A stretch of DNA of 48,706 bases from Clostridia bacterium (GCA_029238945.1 JAQZBM010000002.1:1-48706); one strand, 5' to 3'. Counted from the stretch's first letter, positions 17,551-26,434 are shown. The notes: a model not told the origin generated them from the sequence alone. Numbers and translations are program-made.

Positions 17551-18955
17551 ATAAGCAAAGTTCAACTTCCTCAACAGTTTCAGCTTTTGCCTTTATATAT
17601 TTCCATTTACCTGAGTGGTAGCGGAAATATATTATTGCTGCTCTTGCATACTGATCCATTACTAAGGCAACCCATGCACCAACCAGTCCCCAATGAAGCA
17701 CACTGACAAAGACATAGGCTATAGCTACACGGAAAATCCATATGCCGAAGGCTGAGGCATAGAGAGGATACATAGTGTCGCCCGCACCTCTTAAAGCACC
17801 GGCCAGACTAAGCTGCGTAGATTGTCCCGGCTGTGCGAATGCTACTATTCTCAGTACCAGGACGGCCATAGCAGCTACAGTTAAGTCATTTGTGTACAAA
17901 CGCGCCATCGGATAGGCAAAAAGGAAATATAATAAGCCGATAAAACATGCAACTAATACTGAGATATGGTGAATGATATCGGCGTACTCTTTTGCTTTTT
18001 TGGTATCATTGGCTCCAAGACTCTGTCCCACCAAGGTGGTAGCAGCTACACCGAAGGCCATACTGGGAGCAAAGGTTAAGCCGCTGATATTAAGTCCTAT
18101 CTGATGAGCGGCAAAGCCTGCAGTACCCAGACTGGATACTGTACGTGCAAACATCATTAAGCCGCTTTGAATGATAAGCTGTTCCAATGCCGCCGGTAAG
18201 CCTATGGAGAACATCTTCTTAATAATTTCAAGGTTCAGCTTATAGCTTGCCTTGATTGGAACATGTATTTTAGACTTATTCGAAAGGCTTATTACATATA
18301 ACCCTGCCAGACACGCTAATAGTCTGGCTATAGTTGTAGAAGTTGCAGCTCCGGTTACTCCCATTTCGGGGAAGCCAAACTTCCCGTAAATAAGTACATA
18401 GTTGCCGAAAACATTGAGCAGATTGCTGCCGATATTATAAAACATAGATATTTTTGTCTCGCCTACCCCACGCAGGGAAGCGGTAATTGCCATGGTGACT
18501 GCTTGAAACACCAGACCTGCCGCAACAATTTGAAAGTAGCTTGTTGCATATTCAAGAGTTTCGGAATTTGCCCCCATAAATAATACGATATTGCGGGATA
18601 AGACCACACCTAAAATACTCATTACAATACCTAATGCAGCATTTATTATTAATGCCTGTCGAGTGATGGAGCTGGCTTTCTCCACATTGCCGGCGCCTAC
18701 ATTCCATGCTACCAGAGTAGTTGTACCTACGTTAACAGCTGCGAACACAGCCAGTAAAAGCATAAAGGGTTGATTAGTCAATCCTACAGATGCAATAGCT
18801 GCAGAGCTCAACTGTCCGACCATCATCATATCTACCATTCCAAATAAGGTAGACAGCACTAGCTCGAGAAAAGCAGGCAATGTAATTGAGGCAATTTTCT
18901 TCCACATACTTTTAGAAATATGATCAGTCTTAGCTTTAAGATTGAATCTAGACAA
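17549..18955 (-). CDS. MATE-family multidrug/Na+ exporter
   Basis: A 12-helix MATE protein of about 468 residues. Family marks are ITLPAFLELVLSTLFGMVDMMMVGQLS in helices 1-2, ITASLRGVGETK in the first half and the mirrored LAGALRGAGDTMYPLY in the second half. It exports cationic drugs with Na+ or H+ coupling. I place the start at TTG 18955 because AGAAGG is 7 nt upstream; an ATG at 18991 would add 12 residues but has no ribosome site. It is divergent from a LysR regulator, which probably controls it. Confidence 0.92.
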   Translation of the reverse strand: MSRFNLKAKTDHISKSMWKKIASITLPAFLELVLSTLFGMVDMMMVGQLSSAAIASVGLTNQPFMLLLAVFAAVNVGTTTLVAWNVGAGNVEKASSITRQALIINAALGIVMSILGVVLSRNIVLFMGANSETLEYATSYFQIVAAGLVFQAVTMAITASLRGVGETKISMFYNIGSNLLNVFGNYVLIYGKFGFPEMGVTGAATSTTIARLLACLAGLYVISLSNKSKIHVPIKASYKLNLEIIKKMFSIGLPAALEQLIIQSGLMMFARTVSSLGTAGFAAHQIGLNISGLTFAPSMAFGVAATTLVGQSLGANDTKKAKEYADIIHHISVLVACFIGLLYFLFAYPMARLYTNDLTVAAMAVLVLRIVAFAQPGQSTQLSLAGALRGAGDTMYPLYASAFGIWIFRVAIAYVFVSVLHWGLVGAWVALVMDQYARAAIIYFRYHSGKWKYIKAKAETVEEVELCL

Positions 18956-19088
18956 TACAGTACCTTCTTTCTCAATTAACATAATCATCATCTATTTTAC
19001 TATTGTAGATTAATAATTTCAAATATATAATAAATAATAAGTATATAGCTTGTAGGTTATGAATTTTATATATTGAAGGAGATATATT

Positions 19089-19979
19089 ATGGAGATATTG
19101 CAATTGAAGTATTTTCAAGCAGTTGCCAGGCATGAGCATATGACACATGCTGCGGAAGAACTGCATGTGTCTCAGCCCTCTTTGAGCAAGGTAATCAGCA
19201 GATTGGAAGAGGAACTGGGAGTAATGCTGTTTGACAGGCAGGGCAGGAATATTCGCATAAATTCCTTTGGCAGGGCTTTTTTGAAAAGAGTCGATAAAGT
19301 ATTCAACGAACTGGAGGATGGTAAGAAGGAATTGGCTGATATGTCAGGCTTGGAGCAAGGCAGGATTTTGTTGGCATGGACTAGTATAGCTTTGCTTCCA
19401 AGGATTCTGGAAGGCTTCTTGAAGGAGTATCCAAATGTAAGCTTTAAACAAACTATGCCTTCCACCTTAGACATGAAGCATCAGCTGGAAAATCATATGA
19501 TTGACTTTTGCATATCATCGCCGCCCGTTGAGGGACAAGGAATAGTGTGTCAGCCTTTATATAGTGACGAGATATTTCTGGCAGTACCCCAAAAACACAG
19601 ATTTGCAGACAGGGAAAGCATAGACTTGATTGAAGCCGTAAATGAGCCCTTTATAAGTACGAAGCAGGGCTACGGCTTTAGAGACATCACTGATGAGCTC
19701 TGCAGTCAGGCAGGTTTTACTCCAAATATCGTTTTTGAAGGAGATGTGGCGATTTCCTCTATTAATCTTGTTAAAGCAGGCTTGGGTGTCACTTTCGTGT
19801 CCTCTACTGTAGAGAAGAATTATCAGGGAGTGCTTCCCAAGCTTCTGCGCATAAATAAGCCGGTGTGCGAGAGAACCATTAGCTTATCGTATCTCGAGGG
19901 ACATTACCTTTCAAAGGCAGCTCAGCAATTCCGGCAATATCTGATTGATTTTTTTCAGGAAGACAATAGCAGCAAATAA
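19089..19979 (+). CDS. LysR-family transcriptional regulator
   Basis: A 296-residue LysR protein: winged helix-turn-helix at about residues 1-60 (YFQAVARHEHMTHAAEELHVSQPSLSKVISRLEEELG) and a periplasmic-binding-like effector domain (about 90-290). AAGGAGA lies 8 nt before the ATG. It is transcribed away from the MATE gene across 97-133 bp of AT-rich DNA, the usual arrangement in which a LysR protein binds between the two and acts on both. The effector is unknown. Its 3' end is 5 nt from a convergent small gene. Confidence 0.93.
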   Translation: MEILQLKYFQAVARHEHMTHAAEELHVSQPSLSKVISRLEEELGVMLFDRQGRNIRINSFGRAFLKRVDKVFNELEDGKKELADMSGLEQGRILLAWTSIALLPRILEGFLKEYPNVSFKQTMPSTLDMKHQLENHMIDFCISSPPVEGQGIVCQPLYSDEIFLAVPQKHRFADRESIDLIEAVNEPFISTKQGYGFRDITDELCSQAGFTPNIVFEGDVAISSINLVKAGLGVTFVSSTVEKNYQGVLPKLLRINKPVCERTISLSYLEGHYLSKAAQQFRQYLIDFFQEDNSSK

Positions 19980-19984
19980 AGAAA

Positions 19985-20164
19985 TCATGTACGCCTCAGC
20001 AGACGGCGAAGCAGAAGTGTAAGCAAAACAAAAAGCGAAGCGACAATAGCCAGAGTAATAAGCCTCTCCTGTATACTGCCGTCTGCAAATAATACCGGTC
20101 CTAATCCGAAAAAGATAAGTGCGGCATATAAACATATAAAAACAAATATCATTAATCCACGCAT
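19985..20164 (-). CDS. Small two-helix membrane protein
   Basis: The ATG at 20164 with AAGGGAAG upstream opens a 59-residue frame: helix 1 (MIFVFICLYAALIFFGLGPVLF), a short loop ADGSIQER, helix 2 (LITLAIVASLFVLLTLLL) and an arginine-rich tail. The GLGPVLFADGS segment is reminiscent of small Firmicute membrane proteins of the DUF6954 type, but I am not sure of that match. It converges with the LysR gene with only 5 nt between stops, so each transcript may run into the other. No function is known. Confidence 0.65.
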   Translation of the reverse strand: MRGLMIFVFICLYAALIFFGLGPVLFADGSIQERLITLAIVASLFVLLTLLLRRLLRRT

Positions 20165-20288
20165 AAATAGCTTCCCTTCTAGTATTCTATAGTGGTAAGA
20201 CTTAAATTTATAAAAAAATGTTCTATGCATTGACAATACATATTATGCCAACTTTTATATATATTATTGTTTTGATTCTATCCTATTT

Positions 20289-20510
20289 CTAGTTTCTTTC
20301 TGACTTTTTATCATATTCAATGTATTCATATATGCTTTCATCAAAGAAGCTGCTGAGTTGAGTAAGTTCTTGCAGGTTCAAATCCTTGATGGTCTTGTTT
20401 CTTTTTTTGCAGTACATAGTTATGCTTTTTACAAGCCCATGGACATCTCTAAGGTTCATTCCCTTTAATAACAGATAGTCAGCAACTTCTATAGTGTTAA
20501 GAAATCCCAT
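20289..20510 (-). CDS. Stand-alone argininosuccinate-lyase C-terminal (ASL_C2-like) domain
   Basis: The 73-residue product, from an ATG with AGGAGGG 6 nt upstream, aligns along its whole length with the C-terminal domain of argininosuccinate lyase: GFLNTIEVADYLLLKGMNLRDVHG corresponds to the GFxNATDxADYLVxKGxPFRxAH block of ArgH, and YCKKRNKTIKDLNLQELTQLSSFFDESIYE to the last helices. None of the catalytic domain is encoded in any frame nearby. It may be the remnant of a deleted argH, or a small protein that reuses the domain. The clean reading frame and good ribosome site argue that it is translated. It stands alone between short intergenic regions. Confidence 0.65.
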   Translation of the reverse strand: MGFLNTIEVADYLLLKGMNLRDVHGLVKSITMYCKKRNKTIKDLNLQELTQLSSFFDESIYEYIEYDKKSERN

Positions 20511-20700
20511 CTCGTTCCCTCCTTTGTATAATAACATTCTCTATAAGTATAATTATACATATATTATAATAAATATGCAACGGTATTCCTTTGTGGTAAA
20601 GTATGAAGCAAGTAAAAACAATATGTAGAAATATACATTTAGAGTATAATAAAGTTACAATGAATATAGCATTGCATAAAGAACGCATAGGAGGTTGTTT

Positions 20701-21564
20701 ATGATTAAGAAAAACATGCATTTTGATGTGCCTGCTGCGGATGTGATAAAAAGCAGACACTCTGTTAGAACATATACTTCAGAAGCCTTATCAGAGGAAA
20801 TTAAAACAAAGCTTACAAGCTATGCAAAGGACATAAAAGGTCCCTTTACTTCAAAGATACGTTTGGAATTGATAGACGATGCTGACATTGCGGCGAAGGC
20901 GGGAGGTAAGCTTGGCACTTATGGTGTAATTAAAGGAGCAAGAGCATACATAGCCGGGGTGATGGAAAAGGGGGAGCACAGCGAGGAACAGCTGGGCTAT
21001 TGCCTGGAAAGGCTTGTATTGTTTGCAACGTCTTTGGGGCTCGGAACCTGCTGGCTTGGTGGAACCTTCAAAAAAAGCGAGTTTGCTAAGCTGGTCAATC
21101 CTTCAGAAAATGAGCTGATACCTATAGTAACTCCCGTCGGCTACGGGGGAAGCCGCAGGAGCATAGTGGAGTCCCTTATGAGAGCAGGTGTGGGCTCAGA
21201 TAGAAGGAAGCCTTGGAGTGAACTGTTCTTTAACCAAGGCTTTGATAAACCGTTGAAGCGGTCGGAAGCGGGAAGATATGAGCAGGCTTTGGAGCTGTTA
21301 AGATTGGCTCCTTCAGCCTCCAATAAGCAGCCCTGGAGAATATTGAGAGACGGAAGTACATATCATTTCTATCTGAAGGCTGCAAAGGGATATAGCAGTG
21401 CATTTGGCTTCAACATACAGAAAATTGATATGGGAATAGCTATGTGCCACTTTGAAACAGCAGCTTTAGAATCAGAAATTCAAGGCAACTGGGAGGTAAG
21501 ACCCCAAGGCTTTTATCCCGCAACGGAGGATGTTGAATATATAGTAAGCTGGATAGGTAAATAG
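20701..21564 (+). CDS. Nitroreductase-family protein (TM1586-like, two half domains)
   Basis: A 287-residue protein from the ATG at 20701 with GGAGG 7 nt upstream. The N-terminal half has the nitroreductase FMN start motif IKSRHSVRTYTSEALSEE, and the second half repeats a reduced form (LELLRLAPSASNKQPWRIL, then HFYLKAAKGY), as in single-chain nitroreductases that form both halves of the usual dimer. SLGLGTCWLGG at about residue 103 is the family's central motif. It probably binds FMN and reduces a quinone, nitro compound or other acceptor; the true substrate is unknown. Confidence 0.88.
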   Translation: MIKKNMHFDVPAADVIKSRHSVRTYTSEALSEEIKTKLTSYAKDIKGPFTSKIRLELIDDADIAAKAGGKLGTYGVIKGARAYIAGVMEKGEHSEEQLGYCLERLVLFATSLGLGTCWLGGTFKKSEFAKLVNPSENELIPIVTPVGYGGSRRSIVESLMRAGVGSDRRKPWSELFFNQGFDKPLKRSEAGRYEQALELLRLAPSASNKQPWRILRDGSTYHFYLKAAKGYSSAFGFNIQKIDMGIAMCHFETAALESEIQGNWEVRPQGFYPATEDVEYIVSWIGK

Positions 21565-21711
21565 TGTACTAAAAGAAATCCTTAAGGAGAATATTTTAGT
21601 CCTTATATGGTGACTGCCTGAAGTATGTTGATAAATATGTCTTATTGATATATGATATCTTTATATAACCATTTCCGTACATCTGCAAATTAGTTATAAG
21701 GGGAGTTGCAC

Positions 21712-22266
21712 ATGAAAAGAGCGTTGCATAAAGCTATAATACTTGTTTTAGTTATTGCAGTAGTCTTTCAAGCCACGGTCATATGGAAAAACTATCGTAC
21801 CATATATAACAATAACGTAGAGTCATATAATAAGGTCAGATTGGATATGGTAATGTTAAAGGATTCTTTAAAGTCACCCGAAATTCAGGATAAGGAAAAG
21901 CAGCAAACAAATATGTCGGAAAACGAAATTGCCGGTATATATAGTAAGTTAATGGGAGCAAGCCATCAAATAGGATATGTCAGCGGCATGATAATACCGG
22001 TTAACAGAATAAGTAAAGATGAAAAATATATAATTTGGAGACTGCGTTCAATATTAAGAGAAGTCCTTCCGAATCAGTTTATAAATAATAAAGATATAAC
22101 ATATTCTGATGCAAAAAGACTGATAGATGTACTGGAAGACCTGCAGCTTTCAATGGAGGCTGAAACAACTGTAGGTGATAAAACCAAGCTTGCACTTAGT
22201 GAAGCTCAAATAGAGGAAATAATGAAAAGCTTGGACAAACTGGAGCAATATAACGTGAAGGATTAA
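21712..22266 (+). CDS. Hypothetical membrane-anchored protein
   Basis: Not recognised. The 184-residue product has one N-terminal hydrophobic helix (about residues 5-24) after a short basic start, then a soluble outside domain that looks largely helical, with charged, heptad-like stretches and no cysteine. AAGGGGAG lies 6 nt before the ATG. It is monocistronic with a terminator shared with glnS. An in-frame TTG six bases upstream is less likely as the start. Confidence 0.7.
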   Translation: MKRALHKAIILVLVIAVVFQATVIWKNYRTIYNNNVESYNKVRLDMVMLKDSLKSPEIQDKEKQQTNMSENEIAGIYSKLMGASHQIGYVSGMIIPVNRISKDEKYIIWRLRSILREVLPNQFINNKDITYSDAKRLIDVLEDLQLSMEAETTVGDKTKLALSEAQIEEIMKSLDKLEQYNVKD

Positions 22267-22279
22267 TAATAAACATAGA

Positions 22280-22322
22280 AAAAGCCTTAGAGCCTTTCAT
22301 CATGATATGCTCTAAGGCTTTT
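22280..22322. terminator. Bidirectional terminator between hypothetical gene and glnS
   Basis: AAAAGCCTTAGAGC and GCTCTAAGGCTTTT form a perfect 14-bp stem (22280-22293 with 22309-22322). Confidence 0.92.
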
Positions 22323-22329
22323 AATTCAG

Positions 22330-24018
22330 TTATCTCTTTTTCCAGGAATCCTTAAGAGGTACTATTCTGTTGAACACCAAATGGTCAGCTGTAGTATACT
22401 TCTTGTCTACACAGAAATATCCCTGTCTTATGAACTGATATTTGCTCTCAATAGGTGCATCCCTAAGAATTGGCTCAACCACACAACCTGTAACTACAAT
22501 TTTTGAATCAGGGTTCAGCTTTTCCTCCCAGGTCTTTGTCTCATCCTTAAGCAGGCTGTCATCCAAAAGCAGCTTATCATAGAGATGTACTTCCGCAGGT
22601 ACGGCATGGGCTGCGGAGACCCAGTGGATAGTACCTTTCACCTTACGCCCTTCAAAGCCGGAGCCGCTCTTGGTAGCCGGGTCATAGGTACATTTAAGCT
22701 CTATAATTTCTCCCCCAGCGTTCTTTACAACCTCTTCACACTTGATGAAGTATGCGCCCTTAAGCCTCACTTCGACACCGGGAGCCAGTCTGTTGTAGCC
22801 CTTTACGGGGTTCTCCATGAAGTCGTCCTGCTCAATGTAGACCACCTTGGAGAAAGGAACCTCTCTGCTTCCTAAGGCTTCATTCTCTGAGTTATTGGCA
22901 ATAGTAAGCATTTCCACTGTATCTTCAGGATAGTTTGTTATAACTACCTTAAGCGGCCTTATAACAGCCATGGGGGATATTACCTTCGGCTTCAGGTCTT
23001 CACGCAGGCAGTGCTCCAGCATGGATATGTCTACAGTGCTTTCAGCCTTTGCCACCCCGATTTCGTCAAGGAAGCGCTTTATGCTTTCCGGAGTGAAGCC
23101 TCTTCTTCTTAGCCCTTGTATAGTAACCATTCTGGGGTCATCCCAGCCGTCCACGTATTTACCGAATACCAGCTCACGCAGATATCTCTTGCTTGTTATA
23201 ACTCCCGTAAGGTTTAATCTGCCAAACTCCCTTTGCTTCGGCGGCTCAACAAAGTCCAGAGAATTCAACACCCACTCGTATAGAGGCCTGTGGTCTCTAA
23301 ATTCAATAGAGCAAAGTGAATGTGTTATTCCTTCAATGGCATCCTGCAAGGGGTGAGCGTAATCATACATTGGATAAACACACCACTTGTCGCCGGTTCT
23401 GTAGTGATGGGCATGCTGAATCCTATATATGGCAGGATCTCTCATGTTCATGTTTGGAGAGGACATATCGATTTTTGCCCTTAAAATCTTTGCCCCTGAT
23501 GGGAATTCACCGTTTTTCATCCTCTCGAAAAGATCCAGATTCTCTTCTATTGAACGATTTCTGTAGGGGCTGTCTTTACCCGGCTCAGTCAGTGTACCGC
23601 GGTATTCCCGCATTTGCTCCGGAGACAAATCATCCACATATGCCAAACCCTTCCTGATAAGCTGTACAGCATAATCATAAATCTGATCCGAGTAGTCAGA
23701 GCCATAGAATATCCTGTCTCCGGGGTCATAGCCCATCCACTTCATATCATCGATAATGGAATTGACAAATTCAATATCTTCCTTCAGGGGGTTGGTATCA
23801 TCAAAGCGAAGATTGAAAATGCCGTCATATTTCTTTGCTATGGTATGGCTTATGTTGATAGCATAAGCGCTGCCAATATGCAAATAACCGTTAGGTTCGG
23901 GCGGGAAGCGTGTACAGATGCTTCTTGAGAAGGCCCCTTCTTCGATATCTTGGCCTACAATTTTCTGTATAAAATTTGAGTCCATGTTTTCCAGCTTGTT
24001 AATATCAATTTCACTCAT
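22330..24018 (-). CDS. glnS: Glutaminyl-tRNA synthetase
   Basis: GlnRS charges tRNA-Gln. The 562-residue protein has the class I signature [16 protein letters not shown] (HIGH) at about residues 40-55, NLRFDDTNP, the DHRPLYEW block, [11 protein letters not shown] in place of KMSKR-type sequence, and the two C-terminal beta-barrel domains. The ATG at 24018 has GGAGG 8 nt upstream. GlnRS is less common in Firmicutes than the GatCAB route; its presence here, with its own Gln T-box, shows direct charging is used. The gene is monocistronic. Confidence 0.97.
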   Translation of the reverse strand: MSEIDINKLENMDSNFIQKIVGQDIEEGAFSRSICTRFPPEPNGYLHIGSAYAINISHTIAKKYDGIFNLRFDDTNPLKEDIEFVNSIIDDMKWMGYDPGDRIFYGSDYSDQIYDYAVQLIRKGLAYVDDLSPEQMREYRGTLTEPGKDSPYRNRSIEENLDLFERMKNGEFPSGAKILRAKIDMSSPNMNMRDPAIYRIQHAHHYRTGDKWCVYPMYDYAHPLQDAIEGITHSLCSIEFRDHRPLYEWVLNSLDFVEPPKQREFGRLNLTGVITSKRYLRELVFGKYVDGWDDPRMVTIQGLRRRGFTPESIKRFLDEIGVAKAESTVDISMLEHCLREDLKPKVISPMAVIRPLKVVITNYPEDTVEMLTIANNSENEALGSREVPFSKVVYIEQDDFMENPVKGYNRLAPGVEVRLKGAYFIKCEEVVKNAGGEIIELKCTYDPATKSGSGFEGRKVKGTIHWVSAAHAVPAEVHLYDKLLLDDSLLKDETKTWEEKLNPDSKIVVTGCVVEPILRDAPIESKYQFIRQGYFCVDKKYTTADHLVFNRIVPLKDSWKKR

Positions 24019-24049
24019 ATATATAACCTCCAATTTTTAAAATTCTAGA

Positions 24050-24068
24050 TAAGAACCCCACCCATCAA
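24050..24068. repeat. Short repeat copy 1 (TAAGAACCCCACCCATCAA)
   Basis: The 19-base sequence occurs here, between the T-box terminator and the glnS start, and again directly after dbpA at 35794-35812. Flanks differ. It may be the end of a small repeat family. Confidence 0.6.
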
Positions 24069-24073
24069 CGCAA

Positions 24074-24375
24074 TAAAAAAACTCCCACCCCCAAGACTTT
24101 TATGTCTTGGGGACGAGAGTTACAATCTTCGTGGTGCCACCCCAGTTCGCCAATATGTTGCCACATTGACCTTTTCGGGTACGACATGCTTTGCCGATGC
24201 TTATACCCTAGCTCTGTAACAGGAGCTCCTGTCATAGCCTCTCCTCCGGAGAAGGATCGGTATGAGGCTCAGAGGCTTGGTTCAATAAATGCTCTTTACT
24301 CCTTTTCAGCTGCCGGAGCTCTCTGTCAAAGACCAACTTATCTACTCTTCTCATCATTGCCGCTAATTCACTTTG
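24074..24375 (-). promoter_or_regulatory. T-box leader of glnS, specifier CAA (Gln)
   Basis: On the minus strand: AGTA box (complement of 24343-24346), specifier CAA at 24277-24279 within GAAC-CAA-G, T-box GGGGTGGCACCACGA at 24129-24143, and a strong terminator (stem CCCCAAGAC/GTCTTGGGG with outer CTC/GAG and seven T, 24074-24121). The bulge TGGC would pair with a G discriminator, which tRNA-Gln has in most bacteria. The leader fills about half of the 630-base gap from 24019 to 24648. Confidence 0.93.
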
Positions 24376-24384
24376 TTTCATTTT

Positions 24385-24413
24385 ATAATATTATAATATG
24401 GCTTTATTGTCAA
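24385..24413 (-). promoter_or_regulatory. Promoter of glnS
   Basis: TTGACA (24408-24413), 17-nt spacer and TATTAT (24385-24390) on the minus strand, just upstream of the T-box. Confidence 0.75.
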
Positions 24414-24572
24414 TATTTTATGAATATCTGATACTTTTCTTTATAAAAAATCGGTTATTAACTAAAATTTTTTAAATGTGGTATACTAATACTATAAGGA
24501 TGCTGATTTAATAATTAGCCATATAACATAAAAATGAATAGCAGCCGTAGCGCAAATTCATAGTAACTGTCT

Positions 24573-24600
24573 GCCACCATGTGAAAGGGTGGCTTTTATC
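24573..24600 (+). promoter_or_regulatory. Terminator-like hairpin in the leader of the 24.6-kb gene
   Basis: GCCACC (24573-24578) pairs with GGTGGC (24588-24593), followed by TTTTAT. A TATACT -10 candidate lies at 24482-24487, so a leader RNA of about 150 nt with this hairpin would precede the gene. I do not recognise a riboswitch class in it. Confidence 0.4.
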
Positions 24601-24648
24601 ATGTAAAACTATATAACAATATTAAATAACATTGAGGAGAAAATTAAT

Positions 24649-25137
24649 ATGATGATGAGAAAAAATTACAACATGAAAAAAACAATATCAATGAAACAGT
24701 TTATTGTTGAGTTGGGTCAGGATTTATCTGAGCACGAAAAGCAAAGATTGCTTGAGCTGGGTGAAAGATGTATTTTGACACGTAAGGATTACAATTATGT
24801 TCTTGACCTGAAGCATGTAGAACATCTGAAGTATGAGTGCAATAATAAGGCTGAGAATGAAGCATGCAAAAAGGAATATACCTATGGACAATTTGTAGTG
24901 AAAGACGGAGTATTATATTTTTCAGAGCATTGTATAGAGAGTAAGGATGTCATGCAAAATGAGACAGTGAATAAGATTTACAGCTCATTAAATGAAGAAG
25001 AAACTTCCATTGAGGATGAAATCAAGGCAAAACCTTTAGATGATACAAACATAGACTTTGTAATTGACAGCATTTTAGAAGTCTGCCCGGAAGTATCGGC
25101 AGAGCATTTGGCTATTATTGCGAGATATAATAAATAG
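24649..25137 (+). CDS. Hypothetical protein
   Basis: Not recognised. The product has 162 residues, is charged and probably cytoplasmic, with no membrane segment. It starts MMMRKNYNMKKTISMKQF and has five cysteines, one group in YECNNKAENEACKKEY that is not a clear metal motif. The C-terminal part (DTNIDFVIDSILEVCPEVSAEHLAIIARY) looks like a helical hairpin. GAGGAG lies 8-9 nt before the first ATG. A leader with a terminator-like hairpin precedes it. Confidence 0.65.
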   Translation: MMMRKNYNMKKTISMKQFIVELGQDLSEHEKQRLLELGERCILTRKDYNYVLDLKHVEHLKYECNNKAENEACKKEYTYGQFVVKDGVLYFSEHCIESKDVMQNETVNKIYSSLNEEETSIEDEIKAKPLDDTNIDFVIDSILEVCPEVSAEHLAIIARYNK

Positions 25138-25198
25138 CGTATAAACTAATTTGAAGCATGTAAATGGTTTCATTGATTATCAGCTGCTGTAAATCTCG

Positions 25199-25227
25199 TT
25201 GACATGTGCAGAGAACTTTATTATAAT
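25199..25227 (+). promoter_or_regulatory. Consensus promoter of the 4Fe-4S membrane protein gene
   Basis: TTGACA at 25199-25204, 17-nt spacer, TATAAT at 25222-25227: exact sigma-A consensus. Confidence 0.88.
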
Positions 25228-25235
25228 GTTTTATA

Positions 25236-25252
25236 CTACCCTATGGGGGTAG
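25236..25252. promoter_or_regulatory. CsoR/DUF156-like operator
   Basis: CTACCCTATGGGGGTAG is an inverted repeat with C/G tracts, the layout of operators bound by the CsoR/CstR/RcnR/FrmR family. It starts 8 bases after the -10, over the expected start point, so a bound repressor would block the promoter. No csoR-like gene lies in the window. Confidence 0.7.
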
Positions 25253-25281
25253 CTGCACAATAGAAACGAAAGGAACAATAT

Positions 25282-25857
25282 ATGAAAATCAATTGGACCA
25301 AATATCTTTACATTTTCACAATACTATTCTTTGCCTTAGGCATATTCAACATCACTTTCGCATGGCTTGGCTTTATTTGCATGATACTGCCTTTTGTGCT
25401 GCTCATAAGGGACAAGAAAAAAACATGGTGTCAGAAGTATTGTCCTAGAGCAAGTCTCCTGTCAGCAGTTTACAGGGGGAGAAAATCCAAAGGCAGGCGC
25501 ACACCTGAGTGGCTGGCGAAGGTTGATGCCAAGACATTTTTCCTGGCGTACTTCGGAGCAAATCTTTTCATTTTAATGATGTCTACAATTATGGTATTCA
25601 GAGGAAGAATCGAAGCTATGGACCATGTAAGATTCCTTATAGCCTTCCAGCTTCCATGGGATATACCGCAGCTTATAAATGTACCAAACATACCGGACTG
25701 GGCGGTGCATCTTTCCTTCAGAGTGTACTCCATGATGTTTACTACAACAGTCATAGGCTTGATACTGGGCTGGTTTTATGCGCCAAGAACATGGTGCACA
25801 ATATGCCCCATAAATACATTATCTGATATGGGTTTAAAAAATCAAAAGGAGGGATAA
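25282..25857 (+). CDS. Membrane protein with NapH/NosR-like cysteine motifs
   Basis: A 191-residue membrane protein with two N-terminal helices (YLYIFTILFFALGIFNITFAWLGFICMILPFVLLI), a loop with TWCQKYCPRASLL (CX3CP), two more helices (about 87-105 and 150-170), then TWCTICPINTLS (CX2CP) at the C-terminus. Paired CxxxCP/CxxCP motifs at membrane borders are found in NapH, NosR and related electron-transfer proteins, but the ferredoxin domain that follows in those is missing here. GAAAGGAAC precedes the ATG. A consensus promoter and CsoR-like operator upstream suggest induction by copper, persulfide or a related signal. Confidence 0.75.
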   Translation: MKINWTKYLYIFTILFFALGIFNITFAWLGFICMILPFVLLIRDKKKTWCQKYCPRASLLSAVYRGRKSKGRRTPEWLAKVDAKTFFLAYFGANLFILMMSTIMVFRGRIEAMDHVRFLIAFQLPWDIPQLINVPNIPDWAVHLSFRVYSMMFTTTVIGLILGWFYAPRTWCTICPINTLSDMGLKNQKEG

Positions 25858-25864
25858 ATCCCTC

Positions 25865-26428
25865 CTATAAATTTGCCTTTAAGCCGCTTACATATTTGTT
25901 TATCAGCTCTTCCTGCTGTGCAGAATCCAGCTTATAGAAGGGCTTCTCAATAGGAAGGATTGCATAGCCAAGAAGAATGCTTCCCAATTGCTTCGCAAAA
26001 AACTCAGCATCTACTCTTTGATTCAGACGGTCAAAATGTATTTGAACCGCATCCTTCAAGCTGGTAAATATAAGCTTTGTAAAATCCATCTGTTCCGGCA
26101 GGTTTCCCATAATACTTTCTGATATTAACAGCTTAACCAAGGTTTCATTTCTCGAAATCATAGACAGTCTGTCAATAAGGATGCTTCTGAAGAAAACCTC
26201 AGTATCCTCTGCTTCTGCAAGCTTCTGAAGCTTAAGCTTAAACTTGTCTTCCAAGGCTCTCGTCACAACGAACTCAAAAAGGTTCTGCTTGGTTTTAAAC
26301 TTGCGGTATAAGGTCACCTCAGCTACATCTGCTTCTCTTGCTATTTCCTGTGTTGTAGCCTGCAGGAAGCCCTTTTGCACAAAAACCTTAATTGCAGCCT
26401 CTAGGATTTGTTCAGTTTTATCTCTCAA
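25865..26428 (-). CDS. TetR-family regulator of the split MMPL exporter
   Basis: A 187-residue TetR protein with the N-terminal helix-turn-helix TTQEIAREADVAEVTLYRKFKTKQNLF (about residues 25-51). The start is TTG at 26428, with GGGGTGA 6 nt upstream that overlaps the stop of the preceding gene. It is the last gene of the MMPL operon and most likely represses it by binding the inverted repeat at 29394-29415. Confidence 0.92.
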   Translation of the reverse strand: MRDKTEQILEAAIKVFVQKGFLQATTQEIAREADVAEVTLYRKFKTKQNLFEFVVTRALEDKFKLKLQKLAEAEDTEVFFRSILIDRLSMISRNETLVKLLISESIMGNLPEQMDFTKLIFTSLKDAVQIHFDRLNQRVDAEFFAKQLGSILLGYAILPIEKPFYKLDSAQQEELINKYVSGLKANL

Positions 26429-26434
26429 GGATTA

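Noticed and set aside
21566-21605. Inverted repeat ACTAAAA...TTTTAGT after the nitroreductase gene
   Set aside because: Weak A/T stem with a long loop and no T run; not convincing as a terminator or operator.
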